Of a DNA stretch of 64,000 nt, positions 12,207-24,398 are shown in pieces. The translations under genes were made by a program, and so were the position numbers. Below the pieces are notes generated by a model. It had not been told where the DNA came from and made no database searches. It saw only the letters and a program-made list of their open reading frames with translations. The stretch is from Sthenelais limicola. Taxonomy: Eukaryota > Annelida > Polychaeta > Phyllodocida > Sigalionidae. The stretch is taken from NCBI GenBank assembly GCA_942159475.1, contig OW804102.1:26046873-26110872 (forward strand), in the 5' to 3' direction. Position 1 is the first letter of the stretch. Every line of letters begins with the position of its first letter.

Positions 12207-12306
12207 ATGTTGAACTGTATTTTGGACCTTAGTCTTGTTTAAATTTGCGTTATTTGAGAGGATTGGTGAGGACGAATTGTACATCTTCTGGCGATTTTAC
12301 CCATAA
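12207..12306 (-). mobile_element. MITE family A, truncated
   Basis: Only the right part remains, from GTTGAACTGTATTTTGGACC to GCGATTTTACCCAT. It ends 52 bases before the candidate exon 12359. Confidence 0.75.
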
Positions 12307-12358
12307 ACTAGAGTAGCACAATCCATACTATAAACTGATACTTTTCTCTCTCTTAAAG

Positions 12359-12445
12359 GGACAAAGGAATCATGTGTCAACTACATTTCGGATAGACTAT
12401 AGTGGAGGCGGGTATACCAAGACACAGAGGGAGCAACTCCAACAG
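12359..12445 (+). CDS. candidate 87-nt internal exon with GC donor
   Basis: Plus strand: a strong acceptor (ACTTTTCTCTCTCTTAAAG) is followed by 29 codons in phase 0, GQRNHVSTTFRIDYSGGG then YTKTQREQLQQ. The exon ends CAACAG|GCAAGT, a good match to the rare GC-AG donor class. Entry and exit are both phase 0. The hydrophilic, Gln/Arg-ending peptide looks coding and is not repeat-derived; a truncated A element ends 52 bases upstream. Reading on through the donor gives a stop after 13 codons. It is phase-compatible with candidate exons at 17338 and 43331. No domain recognised. The minus strand is also open for 22 codons here, but without splice sites of this quality. Confidence 0.4.
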
Positions 12446-12841
12446 GCAAGTGAATCTAATGAGTCTTCAAATTTCATTTATTAACAATTTAGAAATAAAA
12501 GATTTGAACAAGTCTACGGGAAGGATGACGCAAAGGATCTCACCATCCCTAGGGATGAGTTTCACCCACTGACCTAGATCTATAGAGCATAACCTAGATA
12601 TAGACCACACGTCCTAGATATAGACCTCGACCTAGAAAAGGACAATTTCGACCAATTGTTGAACAATATTGGTTCTGGCCTGGATTAGGTGCAAGAGACA
12701 ATATATAGGTTGGAAAAGGACTGGGATATGGTGAACAGATCTATGTACACAAGGCGGCCCAATCAAGAAGTATACAAAAGATCAATTATAAATACTGTTA
12801 ATGTAAATCCGAAATACTTTATGCTAAAACCAGTGACCGCT

Positions 12842-12979
12842 AGAAAAGACAGACAGAGAGAGGGAGAGGAGAGAGAAAGAGCGAGCGCCACAGAGAGAAA
12901 GAGATGAAGAAAGTGAGAGAACTAGTGAGGGAGAAAGGGAGGGGGGCAGAGAGAGAGAGAAGAGAGGGACAGAGAATTA

Positions 12980-13012
<33 letters not shown>

Positions 13013-13130
13013 GACAGAGAGGGAGAGGGGGGACAGAGAGAGGGGAGAGAGAGTGAGTGAGAGAGAGTGAGAAGAGAGGGACAGAGAATAGAGAAAGAGA
13101 GAGGGGGGGGCAGAGAAAGAGAGAGTGACT
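12842..13130 (+). repeat. GA-rich tract
   Basis: Imperfect GA/GACA with a (GA)13-type core near 12980-13003. Confidence 0.92.
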
Positions 13131-14287
13131 ATGTGTGCATGTATACAGAAATGAATGTAAACAGCAAGAGGAAAGAGAGAGAGAGCGAGATATGAGCAAA
13201 CTCTATTTGTACTCGCTAATTTATGCATGCCCACAGGGCAAGAACCATTGTCTGATTGTCAAGGTAAAGTACCTCCATGATCCGTCTCAAGAATTTAAAC
13301 AACACTTCATATCATGTATCCTATCCAGTTTCACAATTACTTACAATATTTTCACTTCTATATCCATTAGAGAAAACAAATAGTTCAAAAAAGAAATTCT
13401 ACATCTCACCATTCTACAGGTGTTAGACCTATAGCTGGGTATATAAGATTGATGGGTGACTATAATACGGTAGCTCTGTTGGGGGTTAATGTATGACAGT
13501 AATGATAACCCTTAACTTTATACATAGGGTATCATTTACCCTCAATAATAGCTTCCGCAGCATATATCTGTAAGAGTCTCAACTATGAGGGGGCATGTTT
13601 GACATAATCTAAATATTTCAAATATCAAAGCTTGTGGGGAAAATATGTACAAAATTTCATGGAATTTCTTTAGATTTATCTAGATCTGTTCTTTTTATTT
13701 CTGTCTGTCGGCCTATCTATCTCTGTCTGTCACCCGGTCTAGCTATTTCTGTATGTCTGAATAAATGAACAAACTTTTAAATCAATTCAATTTGCAGCAG
13801 ATGTCCAAGAATATGATGCTAAGCTATGACAATCAGAAAGTGTTAAGACCAAGGTTTAACTCATAATATAGAGAGCTTAATGTTTAAGTAGATGGATGAA
13901 ATCCATGTTTATATTGAGGGTTCATCTGTCAGCCTGAAGTATTGAACATGCAATACCCATTATGCTCTCTCTATCTCATAATCCACATTTATTTCCTTCC
14001 ACAAAAAAAAACCTCTTCCTCAAATATTAACAATTTCACATTTTGGACTTTACCTCATGCTCATGTTTTCTAACCCACCTCAAACAATTAAATTTGTGTC
14101 AGTTATTTGGATTAATTAAAGTGGGTAGAATTAAATTGGCGCGAAAATGATAATAAACTTGGTGACAATGGCGTTGGGAGATTGCCATTGAATGCATGTA
14201 TTGGGAGGGTTGGTATAAGAGGGAGGGAGACAAGTGGACTGTATACAGTATTAGTGCCCACTGTGTCAATGAGAAACCATTCATCTG

Positions 14288-14658
14288 CTCAAACACTATA
14301 AAATCAAAGAGAACTGAATCGAACCAAATCGAATCGTTGCAAAATGATTTCTCAAAATGGTTCTGTTCTGTTCACATTACTACATAATGCATATTTTTGT
14401 ACTTTGTACAATTCACTTCTGTTCACACTACATGCAGTAGATTTACATTTAATTGCTGTCAAATACAATTAGCGTCAGTTCTGTGCACACTAGCTCGAAT
14501 ATCATTGGGAATGCGAAACAAATCAGATCGACTTCTAGAATAAACCTATCATAGGTGGATTCTAGAATTCAGTTTGGAATCGCTTTGAGGTATATTGAAT
14601 CGTAGAAAGCGCTTCAAATCACTTCAAAGCGCTTTCTGAGCTGTAATATGAAAAGGGT
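14288..14658 (-). mobile_element. repeat family C, about 370 bp
   Basis: Shares ATTACTACATAATGCATATT, the GGTGGATTCTAGAA block and the GCGCTTTCTGAGCTGTA end with the other C copies. TTTCACACTA-type ends, non-coding. Confidence 0.8.
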
Positions 14659-14714
14659 TTAAGCCCCCCACCACCCCCACCCCTGGCCCCATGTCAGATT
14701 AAGGCGTTAACGAA

Positions 14715-14856
14715 TATAAGGGTGAAGTCGCCAGAAGATGTACAATTTGCCTTCTTCACTAATTCTCTCAAATAATTCCAATTTAAGACAACAATGAGAT
14801 TCGAAATACAGTTCTTCAACATAAGCAAACATGTTTTTTGTATCTATGCAATACAG
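14715..14856 (+). mobile_element. MITE family A (A2), truncated
   Basis: GGGTGAAGTCGCCAGAAGAT end plus about 120 bases of A2 body; the other end is lost. A second A copy of opposite orientation starts 68 bases on. Confidence 0.7.
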
Positions 14857-14923
14857 CTTATTACAACAAACATATCTCTAGCAATATTCCAAATACTTCT
14901 CTAGGCCTATACCACATAATTAC

Positions 14924-15146
14924 ATATGGGTCAGATCTTGAGGAAATGTGCAATTGGCAGATCAGTAAATTCTGCTAAATTAGACTGAAAAATGACCAAT
15001 CCTAGTTATATCTGAATATATTTGATATTGCCTTGATCTTTGTTTGTATTGAACTGTATTTCGAACCTCACTTTTGTCTTAAATTTGGATTGTTTGAGAG
15101 GATTCGTGAAGGCGAATTGTACATTTTCTGACGATTTCACCCATAT
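14924..15146 (-). mobile_element. MITE family A (A2), full
   Basis: TGGGTCAGATCTTGAGGAAA and CTGACGATTTCACCCA ends, TA on both sides. Confidence 0.85.
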
Positions 15147-15149
15147 GGC

Positions 15150-16170
15150 AATATCATACAAGTGTTTCAACTTTTTTCCGTCACCCAAAGTAGATTCACT
15201 GTGCCTAGGGCGAGGCAGATCCATTTGGAAGTAAACGCTCCGTTAGGAGTCATTTCTTGGCTGTTACACTACCATTTAACAAACACCAGATTTAAAAACT
15301 CCAACAAAAAGAGAAAATTACGATGCAATTGTATGATTCATGAATAAGACATAAATTGGTTAATAAAAACAAGTTATATCAATGTGTATCTGACCTTGAA
15401 CTCTCATTAGCACACAATGACAACTAGTTAGTGGGAAAACACATAGAGGGCACTGTCATCAGTTTGGCACTGGGCCAAACTGCATTATTGTCAATTTTAC
15501 ATTAATTTAAAGCCATTACTCGCTATTTACTTCAATTGTTTCTGTTTACTTGGTGCTCTTAGTTTTCATCTGAAATGTTCCTGGCCTCATGAACAAGTTA
15601 GTTTTTGTTTTGTTTTTTAAAAACTCATGAACAAGTTAAGTAAAATTCACCCACACAAAAAAAAAACATTTGAAATTTTAAACATATATAAAAATTTCAA
15701 AAGTACTGTAAATTCTTTATGAAAATAAATTCAAAGGAAAGATTCTGCTATAAAAAGCACACAAATTAAGTACAAAACAAATATTCTATAAAGTAGGCAA
15801 AATGCCTCAGGGGAAAAAGTAGAGAGAAAAGACTCTTTGTAATATAACATTTGATAAAATAGAATAATTCTGATCCATCATGAATTTAATGGAGAGAGAA
15901 GTATTTCTGCGTACAGTAGCCATTACATTGAGATAATTCCCCATTAATATTTAATTCAACAAAACTTAATTTTTGTTAAAAAGCTAGGGATGTTTTGTTT
16001 TTGCTTTGCAACACTGAAGGTCTTCCTATCAATGCTCAAATATATTGTTGTAGGTAAGGTTGTAGGCAAATTGCCACAAATCAATTGTTTCTCATAAAAA
16101 GTCCAGAGAAACAAAAAAACACTAGATTGTTTCTAGGTTAGAGGTAAGTGAGGTAGATAACTCCACATAC
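15150..16170. other. no recognised feature
   Basis: AT-rich non-coding sequence with scattered A-runs. The same holds for 1520-2420, 2860-3590, 9630-9940, 10880-11800, 13140-14280 and 16400-16850. Confidence 0.5.
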
Positions 16171-16398
16171 ATATGGGCCAAGTCGCCAGAAAACGGACAA
16201 TTGCTACTTTTACACATTTAGTAAATCCTGCTAAATTAGACTGAAAACTATGAAGAATACTATGCATATCTGGGTATATTTGGTATTGCCTTGATACAAA
16301 AGTTCTCTTCGGTTATGTTGAACTGTATTTTGAACCTTATTTTTGTCTTAAATTTATTTTTTTGCCAAGTGTACATTGTTGGGTGACTTCACCCATAT
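16171..16398 (-). mobile_element. MITE family A (A2), near full
   Basis: TGGGCCAAGTCGCCAGAAAA and GGTGACTTCACCCATAT ends, with a diverged right inner part. Confidence 0.8.
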
Positions 16399-16861
16399 GT
16401 CTCTATCTGGGTTACCCACACCCTTTACACACAGGGAGGGTCAGACATTAGGTTATTATTTACTAATGAGCACTTTCCGTCTGATGTGACAAGTGTGACT
16501 CAGCAAACAGCTTTGTTACAATTATTTGTATTTTTTGGTCCACTTATTCAGCAACTTTTTATTCGTTGACGGTTTGTTTGTTTGATTTTCATTCGTTATT
16601 AATAGAGACAGGGGGAAAACTTGTGTGTGTAGAGCTATTATGGGGTTTTCTATTAGTACTTTGTACCAGATAGTGTATATTGTACCAAGGTACCATATGT
16701 TACCAGGCTTGTTTCTACGCTAGTACCACAACTTGGGTTAGGCACACACTCAACAGAGTTAGATCTGCATATTAAAAATGACCACTTGTTAAATATAAAT
16801 ACAAGATATAGATTCTGTGTCATCAGCCAGCTTCAAATATTGAATAAATGCCTCGTTTATA

Positions 16862-17137
16862 CCTGCTAGAGGAGTCTTTCTCCTCCCCCTTTTTCTCTCC
16901 CCACCCCACCTTCTCTCCCCATCTCGCTCTTAATCTCTCTTTCTCTCCCTCTCCCCTCTTGCTCTTTATCTCTCCCTCTTTATCCCTCTATCTTTCTCTC
17001 TTCCTCTTTATCTCTCTCCCTCACTCTATCTCCCCCTCTCCTTTTCTGTCTCCCCTCTCTCCCCCTGTCAGTATGTCTCTCTCTCTTTCTCTCTCTTCTC
17101 CCCCTCTGTCTTTCTCTTTCTCGCCCTCCTTCTTCTG
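16862..17137 (+). repeat. CT-rich tract
   Basis: About 275 bases of CTCTCCC/CTTT units; the open frame here is an artefact. Confidence 0.9.
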
Positions 17138-17337
17138 AAGGGTATAAACCTCTCTAGGATACACAGTTCTCATGTAGTCCCTGCAACCCCTCGAGTTGCC
17201 TCGAAAATATCATAACTTTAATTCAACTTACTACCTAGCGGGTAAGTCTCTCAAAATTCTAAAATATCATCATAGGACACAATGTTTCCCCACAATACCA
17301 ACATACAACTATATTCCCACCTCTGCTCTGCCTGTAG

Positions 17338-17478
17338 GGTGGTGAAGATGGGGTGGGTGAGGTACTGGAGGAGGTAGACGATGGGGTAACTGGTCCTCCT
17401 TCTCCTGGGTCCACCTCTGTCTCTTCCATTGTAACAATTCCTTGTTCACCATATAACTATACACCTGTGTGTACCTAA
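17338..17478 (+). CDS. candidate acidic Gly/Pro/Ser exon, possibly terminal
   Basis: The acceptor CTGCTCTGCCTGTAG opens a phase-0 frame of 46 codons to TAA at 17476: GGEDGVGEVLEEVDDG, then VTGPPSPGSTSVSSIV, then TIPCSPYNYTPVCT. The two other frames stop within 13 codons. In-frame phase-0 donors GGG|GTAACT (17386) and ATT|GTAACA (17431) would allow it to continue to another exon such as 43331; otherwise it is a last exon. The first 31 codons look most coding-like: acidic, then a Pro/Ser/Thr-rich linker. No polyadenylation signal is obvious close downstream. Function unknown. Confidence 0.35.
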   Translation, partial: GGEDGVGEVLEEVDDGVTGPPSPGSTSVSSIVTIPCSPYNYTPVCT

Positions 17479-17586
17479 ATCCTCATATTATATGTTCATT
17501 CATTCCATGATAAGGATCCCTTAATGGCCTTGACTACCCTACATGTAATCCTCACATTGGTTTTCTTCAGACAGGATCTGTAAAGA

Positions 17587-17801
17587 CAGTCTAGGCTCAC
17601 AGCCTCTCAGACCAGATAATTATGGTATGTCTGTGACTGGACGCCTACTGCGCTAATGGTTTCCTTGCCCAGGACTATGCGTGCTAATGGGATTGTAATG
17701 GCACTTTGCCGTCCTAATGGAATTATAATGGCAATTTGCGGTTTAAAGCGAGAGGCTTTCCCTCAGTTTGAAGGGACTCTCTCAAATTTGAGCCTAGACT
17801 G
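17587..17801 (+). mobile_element. MITE family B, full
   Basis: CAGTCTAGGCTCACAG to GAGCCTAGACTG; flanks AAGA/GAGA, one mismatch. Confidence 0.9.
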
Positions 17802-18982
17802 GAGAATCCAATCGTCAACATGATCACCCAGTCAATTTTCACTGGCCAAGAGTTTGATCCAAGAAACTTTTCACTGTTTAAAACTGAGCAGCATGATCAC
17901 ATAGCTCACATGGGAGAGGAGCTAGGGGTGTTGGGAGATCCAATATTCTCCTTGATTGAAGCATCAGCCTAAGATAGAGTCTTTAGATCCATGTTAGAGC
18001 CAAGAAACATTTGAAACTTGACGGCAGATAGATCTCCTTATTCTCAAGTATTCATCCCACATGCACATCTCATCAGAGATATAGAATATCCACATATGGA
18101 GATGCTTAAATGGACTTATGACAGGTGACAGTCACATGGGATGACTCCACTCTCTCCTCCACCTGCACTCGATCATTCCTCCTGTCCCCTCATCCATGGC
18201 CCCTACTATAATATAAGTGCTTCACCACTGAAACAGTGCACCCAATAGTCATGTAACAAGTTATATAGTGGTCCAACACTGCATCTAATGCACTAGTGGG
18301 TATGTATGTGAGGTCGCCAAAGGATGCAAAATCTCCGATAATGATATTCGTGAGTGACATACACCATGAGCTTTAAAATTTATTTATTTTTCTATCAGAA
18401 CATATCTCACCGTTCATACCATACCATGAGGTATGTATTCCCAATGAAGAAGATTCATTCCGAAGATTATTTTTAAAATGTTGGTGTTCTTTCCCAAAAT
18501 TGAGATAGATTTGCCGCTAAATTATAACCGATTCAAACACGACATTTACTCTAAGTTTCTATGCAGATATAAATAGGCATACACACAAAACGAAGGCCAT
18601 CCATTGATAGTATCCTTTAAAAATAGTCCGATTTCACAAAGGATTTTTTATCCCTTTCTGTGGATAATCCTCATTGAAACTTGTAATCTGGATATTATTA
18701 GGTCCAAAAACTTACAGGCCAAGTTGCCAGGTTGAGACTAGAGATGACATCAATACATGGTGAAGATGAATTGATGCATCATGCACTTGGTTTAAGTCAT
18801 GGTCTCATAACATAGCTGATTTAAATCATACATGATATAGCCATACTGTGAAATATAGTTCATCTCCTTCTGTCAAAGGTCCATTATGATTGTCAGAGGC
18901 ATTATATAGGAATAGGAGTCAGATTTGAATATTGAATTAAAAAATGTTGAATCGGTGTACTAATGAGTGATCCATATATATC

Positions 18983-19205
18983 CAGTCCAGGCGCGTTACA
19001 TGTGCGCTTCTCAGATTAAATAAAAATGGTATGTCAGTGATTGGACGCCTACTGCGCTAATTAATGACTTTCCTGGCCCTGGAGTAGGCGTCTTTCTGAG
19101 GTTTTTATGGCATGTTGGGGTTTGGAGCGAGAGTCTTTTCCTCAGTTTGGAGGGTCCCTCTTTCCCTCAGTTTGAAGGGACTCTCTCAACTCTGAGCCTA
19201 GACTG
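18983..19205 (+). mobile_element. MITE family B with a short internal duplication
   Basis: CAGTCCAGGCGC to GAGCCTAGACTG. The CCTCAGTTTGGAGGG block occurs twice near the right end. Confidence 0.85.
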
Positions 19206-19568
19206 TGGAAATGGACACTTTCTCCAGTGCTCTATCACTTGCCTATAGATCCTAATACTGTAAGATGGGTCCTTAATGTCATAAAGTGATCCTGTAGGAG
19301 TCAGATTGGAATATGACCAAGTTAAGATGACACCAAGAAGTCAGTGACACACGGTGACTTTTATACCAATACAGGGTGTATTTTGGTAGACGCTAGTAGT
19401 TCCTCCAGCGTCTCTTGTGTGTTTTGGTACTGGTAGGACGAGCTGGTGGTGGTGGTGGTAGTGGTGGTGGAGGGAGTGGTGGTGTCTATAGATCTCAAGT
19501 GCAAAGTTTGTCCACTCCATGAAATACATGTTCAGGAAGTCCTTATTTAGGGTAAACGAGTGTCTTTT

Positions 19569-19650
19569 TCAGCCTAAACTCAGAGCTTATTATATATGAT
19601 GAGATCGATATGCTAATGGATTTCCCGGCCCTGGAGTAGGCCCAAAACTG
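19569..19650 (+). mobile_element. MITE family B (B3), 3' truncated
   Basis: CAGCCTAAACTCAGAGCTTA to CTGGAGTAGGCCCAA; same subfamily as 34588 and 47266. Confidence 0.7.
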
Positions 19651-20138
19651 TTACAAAAATGTGTTTTCTGTATCTAATGTTAAATCACTCAATTTTATGT
19701 TTTGCTGTTTACATTTGTACAATAAGAAAGAGCCCTTTTCAGTGATTGTTCAGAGGCCAATGATGTATTTAGCAGGTTTTAAATTCAGATTTTATATCAA
19801 TCACTGTCTTTTTTTAACCTCTACTTTGTAATTTAGTCACTAAGTGTATGGTGTGAGAGGGGGTTAGGGGAACATTTAAAGTAAGAAACTGAGAATCTTT
19901 GAATATTTCAAGGGCATTTAATATAAAGACTCCCAATAGGAATCTAGGCCGATATGGTCATTTTCCAGGCCCTTCAACCAAAATGCCTATTTTCCAGGCC
20001 TTGAATTTATTTGTCCAAATTCAAGGTGTTTCCAGGCCCTAAATAGGTGAATTTACAAATTAAATATATATAATTAAATCCTTCCTCATCAATGGAGACA
20101 TTCTTCACCATAGCGATCTATAGGTAGGTTGTGATCCT

Positions 20139-20152
20139 GTCACCATGGTGAC
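20139..20152. promoter_or_regulatory. 14-bp palindrome, X-box-like
   Basis: GTCACCATGGTGAC is a perfect palindrome and also fits RYYNYYATRRNRAC. It starts three bases past the donor of the minus-strand exon 20267-20161, so it lies in the putative intron. Confidence 0.25.
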
Positions 20153-20160
20153 CCACTTAC

Positions 20161-20267
20161 GCATCCCAGGATTCACTGCGTGTGTCTGTCTGTGTGTCTG
20201 CAGTAGTAGGTACAAAGCCTGACACCCCCATCATCGTACCCTCAACCAGGCCAAACATATGGCACTT
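20161..20267 (-). CDS. candidate internal exon (...VEGTMMGVSGFVP...)
   Basis: On the minus strand 107 bases lie between AATAAACAG and the strong donor GATGC|GTAAGTGG. They encode KCHMFGLVEGTMMGVSGFVP followed by TTADTQTDTRSESWD, entering in phase 0 and leaving in phase 2. The other frames are closed by stops. The acceptor has a poor pyrimidine tract, which is the main weakness; the donor and the balanced composition are the strengths. The segment is not in any repeat family. It could follow the 36-nt microexon (phase 0). Its phase-2 end would fit an acceptor before 3836 that opens the 3717 exon. No domain recognised. Confidence 0.35.
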
Positions 20268-20582
20268 CTGTTTATTATTAATTATTTCACTTAATATAGT
20301 AAATATTCAATGAATTATGATAAATATTCATTATTTGTTTAATTCTTATTGTATGAATTGCATTCCTCATAATCATATCCTCCATAATTATTTAATTAAT
20401 ATTATGAATATTCAGTAATTAAATATATCATATAGGTATTTGACATACTTTTTTTGTTTATCAATGGTACCCCTTATTACATTTAACTTGAATTTAAAAG
20501 TTAAATTACTACTTATGTTATTATTCACAAATCATGTCTTAATTATTATTGCTATTTGGCAATATCATTGGTATTGTAAATT

Positions 20583-20760
20583 CAGTCTAGGCTCAGAACC
20601 TCTCATACAGGGTAAGAATTGTATGTCAGTGTTTGGAAGTCTACTGCGCTAATGGCTTTCCTGGAGAAGGCGTCCTAATGGGATTCTGATAACATTTTAC
20701 GCTCTGGAGCGGGAGGTTTTCCCTAAGTTTGAAGGGACTCTCAACTCTGAACCTAGACTG
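20583..20760 (+). mobile_element. MITE family B (B1), full
   Basis: CAGTCTAGGCTCAGAACC to CTGAACCTAGACTG. Confidence 0.9.
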
Positions 20761-20856
20761 TCTCTGAATATCTCATAAAACAATTACACACACGAACATT
20801 ACTCATAATATCGCTCACCATTCAGGACATCACCGCCACCAATATATTGTGTAACT

Positions 20857-20895
20857 AACTCACCTATAAGAAAAAGGAATACATATTTAGATATC
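20857..20895 (-). other. recursive-splice-like site RS2
   Basis: Minus strand: CTAAATATGTA, then TTCCTTTTTCTTATAG directly followed by GTGAGTT (junction 20864/20863). It matches RS1 closely over about 34 bases (the aaaaggatacatatttag block on the plus strand), which may mean shared ancestry or shared function. It lies about 600 bases upstream, on the minus strand, of candidate exon 20267-20161. Confidence 0.45.
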
Positions 20896-21442
20896 ATCAT
20901 GAACAAAGTAAAATATTATAAAGTTAGTTTTTTCAATTTGCAACAGCCTAGATCGAATAATGAAACCACTATTTTCCAAATTAATACCAGTATCTTTTCT
21001 TTCACCACTTGGTTGTTGCATCAGATATAACCCTCCAAATTATTAGACCAAGTACTCTATTTATAATTCTTACAGTATACAAATAAAGAAGAAATAACTA
21101 AAGACAGAATAGCAAACATAAATGAATCTAAGCTATCAATACCAGATACAATATCAAAGAAATATATATGATTTAACATAATAACAATAAATTAGTGTAG
21201 AAGTACAGATAAATATGGGAAGTAAACCATGTAACCAGTAGAGCAAAAACTTCATTCCTGATAAGCGGCTAATTTGATATTCCTGTATACTTTTCTGTTC
21301 ATTTTACTATTTATTTTGTAGAGACCAGAGTGGCCACTACCTCATGTAGAGTGGCCAGGTGGACGTGCAGGGCTACATGTTAGTGTACATGTAATATGTA
21401 ACATGTCACACATGTCCCATGTCTTGCTATAATAGTGTAGAT

Positions 21443-21681
21443 ATATGGGTCAGATTTTCAGAAAATGTACAATTCAACTTCATCTTTTGAAATAACCCAA
21501 ATTTCAGACGAAAATAAAGTTCAAAATAGAGTTCAACCTAATCAGACAGATTGCTAGAATCAATGCAATGCCGAATATACTCGAATTTACCTACTATTGA
21601 CCAAATTGCAGCCTAAATTTGCAGAATTTTCTAGATGTGTACAGCTGCGAATTGTACATTTTCTGAAAATCTGACCCATAT
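21443..21681 (+). mobile_element. MITE family A (A1), full
   Basis: Nearly perfect TIRs TGGGTCAGATTTTCAGAAAA and its complement, TA flanks. One of the best-preserved copies. Confidence 0.9.
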
Positions 21682-21770
21682 GTCTATTTATATTAATATA
21701 TTCTATATTGACAAGAAACATTTGCCACGCCAGCTAGGTGCAACATCCAGTGACTTCAGTGCTATACTAC

Positions 21771-21996
21771 ATCTGGGTGAAATCTCCAGAAAATGCACAA
21801 TTCGCCTTCACCAATCATCTTGAATAACCTAATTTAAAACAAAAATGACCTTCTGAATTCCGTTCAACATGACCGGACAGACTCTAAAGTTGAATCAAGG
21901 CAATACCAAATATACTCAGATATACCTAGTATTTAGCAGAATTTACTAAATGTGTAGATCTGCCAATTGTACATTTTCTGAAGATCTGACTCATAT
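21771..21996 (+). mobile_element. MITE family A (A2), full
   Basis: TGGGTGAAATCTCCAGAAAA and CTGAAGATCTGACTCATAT ends; 90 bases after the previous copy and in the same orientation. Confidence 0.85.
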
Positions 21997-22222
21997 ACGG
22001 ACTTACTTCTCAACCTTGAGATTTCTTATTACAAAATGCCATTACATTGGCTTATTCCAGTCCAAATCCTCCATAGCTTTCACACTATTTTCCTTGGTTT
22101 ATTACAAAAACCTCTTCCAGATTTTCTAACCCATTGTACCCCACCCCACCCCACCCCAAGAAAGAACTTTCCATTTCCGTGTACTCCGAAATAAAAGTCA
22201 GAGCCTTCAGGATTTATTTATT

Positions 22223-22406
22223 CAGTCTAGGTTCAGACTTGAGAGAGTCCCTCCAAACTGAGAGAAAGCCTCTCGCCCTACACCGCAAAATTCCACTAGA
22301 ACCCCATTAGAACGCCATTACTCCAGGGCGAGGAAATCCATTAGCGCAGTAGTCGTCCAATCACATACCATTCTTATCTGAACTGAGAGGTTCTGAGCAG
22401 AAATGA
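22223..22406 (-). mobile_element. MITE family B (B1), right end decayed
   Basis: CAGTCTAGGTTCAGACTT to GAGAGGTTCTGAGCAGAA. Confidence 0.85.
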
Positions 22407-22716
22407 CAGAAATTATGACAGAATGCCTGACCATATGGTCTCAGTATTATGACTAATAACATCAATATATCCCCCTATTCATCAACTCTATTATAAAGTA
22501 TGCAATATATGTAGCTCTAGCTCCAGGGCAGAATATATAGTAATGCAGGGTACGGTAGGTATGTATAGGGTGGTGACAGTCACCCTCCAGGGGGTACAGT
22601 GTCCCACCCCTAGCCACTATTGTGTATACTGGATATACACACAGAAACACTGACTTACACAAATAGTTTATATTATTACTGCTGTACATCACCATGCACA
22701 TTCATCAATCTCGTGT

Positions 22717-22956
22717 ATATGGGTCATATTTTCAGAAAATGTACAGTTGGCAGCTGTGCACATTTAGTAAATTCTGCTAATTTAGGCTGCAATTCGGTAA
22801 ATACTAGGTAAATTCGAGTATATTCGGCATTGCATTGATTCTGGCAATCTGTTTGGTTAGGTTGAACTGTATTTTGAACTTTATTTTCGTCTGAAATTTG
22901 GGTTATGTGAGAGAATTGATGAAGGTAATTTGTACATTTTCTAAAAATCTGACTAG
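22717..22956 (-). mobile_element. MITE family A (A1), full
   Basis: TGGGTCATATTTTCAGAAAA end; the other end is diverged (CTAAAAATCTGACTA). Confidence 0.85.
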
Positions 22957-23322
22957 CACAACAGTGAACAGTTTAGGCAATATTTCTATTTTAAAATTTA
23001 TTTTGCTAGAATATTTAATGTTCATGGGAACATGTAAGGATTTGAAATTGTCACGATGGACAGGAGTGGCAACCACAAAAGGTTATAAAATATTTTAAAA
23101 AAATGGATTTTTGACATTACAAGCATGTTCACACCTTGCAGAGAAAATATTTAAAAGGTATGCCGATTATGATGCATTTCGTGAAACTAAATGATATATG
23201 ACAACTTAGCTTGTGTAGTAGTCTGAAGAACTTAGTATGTATTAGTATCTAATATATTGTAGGACATAAATGAATATAATCTTATAGATGGTATCCTACC
23301 AAGACTCACGACAGGCTTTTCT

Positions 23323-23569
23323 ATATGGGTCAGATTTTTAGAAAATGTACAATTCACCTTTATCAATTCTCTCAAATAACCCCAATTTCAGACGAAAATA
23401 AAGTTCAAAATACAGTTCAACCTAACCAAGCAGATTGCCAGAATCAATGCAATGCCGAATATATTCGAATTTAATTAGTATTTACCGAATTGCAGCCTAA
23501 TTTTGCAGAATTTACTAAATTTATGTGCACAGCTGCCAATTGTACATTTTCTGAAAATATGACCTATAT
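23323..23569 (+). mobile_element. MITE family A (A1), full
   Basis: TGGGTCAGATTTTTAGAAAA and CTGAAAATATGACCTATAT ends, TA flanks. Confidence 0.9.
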
Positions 23570-23747
23570 GGGCTAAACAAGGACCAAGCGTTCCTCTGCA
23601 ACCCACATTAAATGCCTGAAATTCATGAGAGACAAATCCCTACCCCATATATACACATGGGCTTTTTTAGCACACAAACACTGCCCCACCCCCTCCTACA
23701 CAGTCTATAGAGCCACATGCAGTAAATAAATAAAATAAAATGTATCC

Positions 23748-23835
23748 ACACGCCCATGCTGTATGAGGGGTGCAATAACACATTGTGTATTACACGCCCG
23801 TGGAGTATGAGGGGTACAAATAAAAGCGGTGCAAT
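23748..23835 (+). repeat. 45-bp direct repeat, two units
   Basis: CACGCCCATGCTGTATGAGG at 23748 and CACGCCCGTGGAGTATGAGG at 23793. Confidence 0.75.
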
Positions 23836-24000
23836 ACAACATCCATATTGAACATGTTCGATAGTTCGAATTTGTTTTCATTTTAACTTTAAGATACTTT
23901 ATGACTGATCAAAGAGTTATCACACTTGTTCCATTTAAGATGTGTCCGATAATGTTTCTATTACTACACTGGTGCCTCGTTCCATTCTCTCTATATTACC

Positions 24001-24357
24001 TCTTTCACACTAAAGCTGCGAATTCATATTGAAGCGCTTTCTAGTATTCAATTCTGTCTACACTATTATATCTAAGCAAACTGAATCTGAAGTCAAGCCA
24101 ATTCTAGAATCACCTAGGGTTGGTGGATTCTAGAAGTTGATTCAATTCGCTTCATCTTATTTGAGTTAGTGTGAACCAAACGAACCATATTTGCCATCGG
24201 TTTAAATTGACATCTACTGTGAACAGTTGTGAATTTTCCACAGTGTAACAAAGTGCATTATGTAGTAATATGAACAGAACCATTTTGAGAAATCAGTTCG
24301 CAATGCAACAATTTGTTTTGGTTTGATTCCGATCTATCTGGTTCTGTAGTGTGAAAG
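24001..24357 (+). mobile_element. repeat family C
   Basis: TCTTTCACACTAAAGCTGCG to CTGTAGTGTGAAAG. The end TAGTGTGAAA is repeated once more just outside (24361). Confidence 0.8.
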
Positions 24358-24398
24358 TGGTAGTGTGAAAAGAATATATGGAACGGACTGTATATAAG

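Noticed and set aside
18302..18740. Ends resembling A2 (GGTCGCCAAAGGATGCAAAA; GGCCAAGTTGCCAGG)
   Set aside because: The body between does not match family A; too decayed to call.
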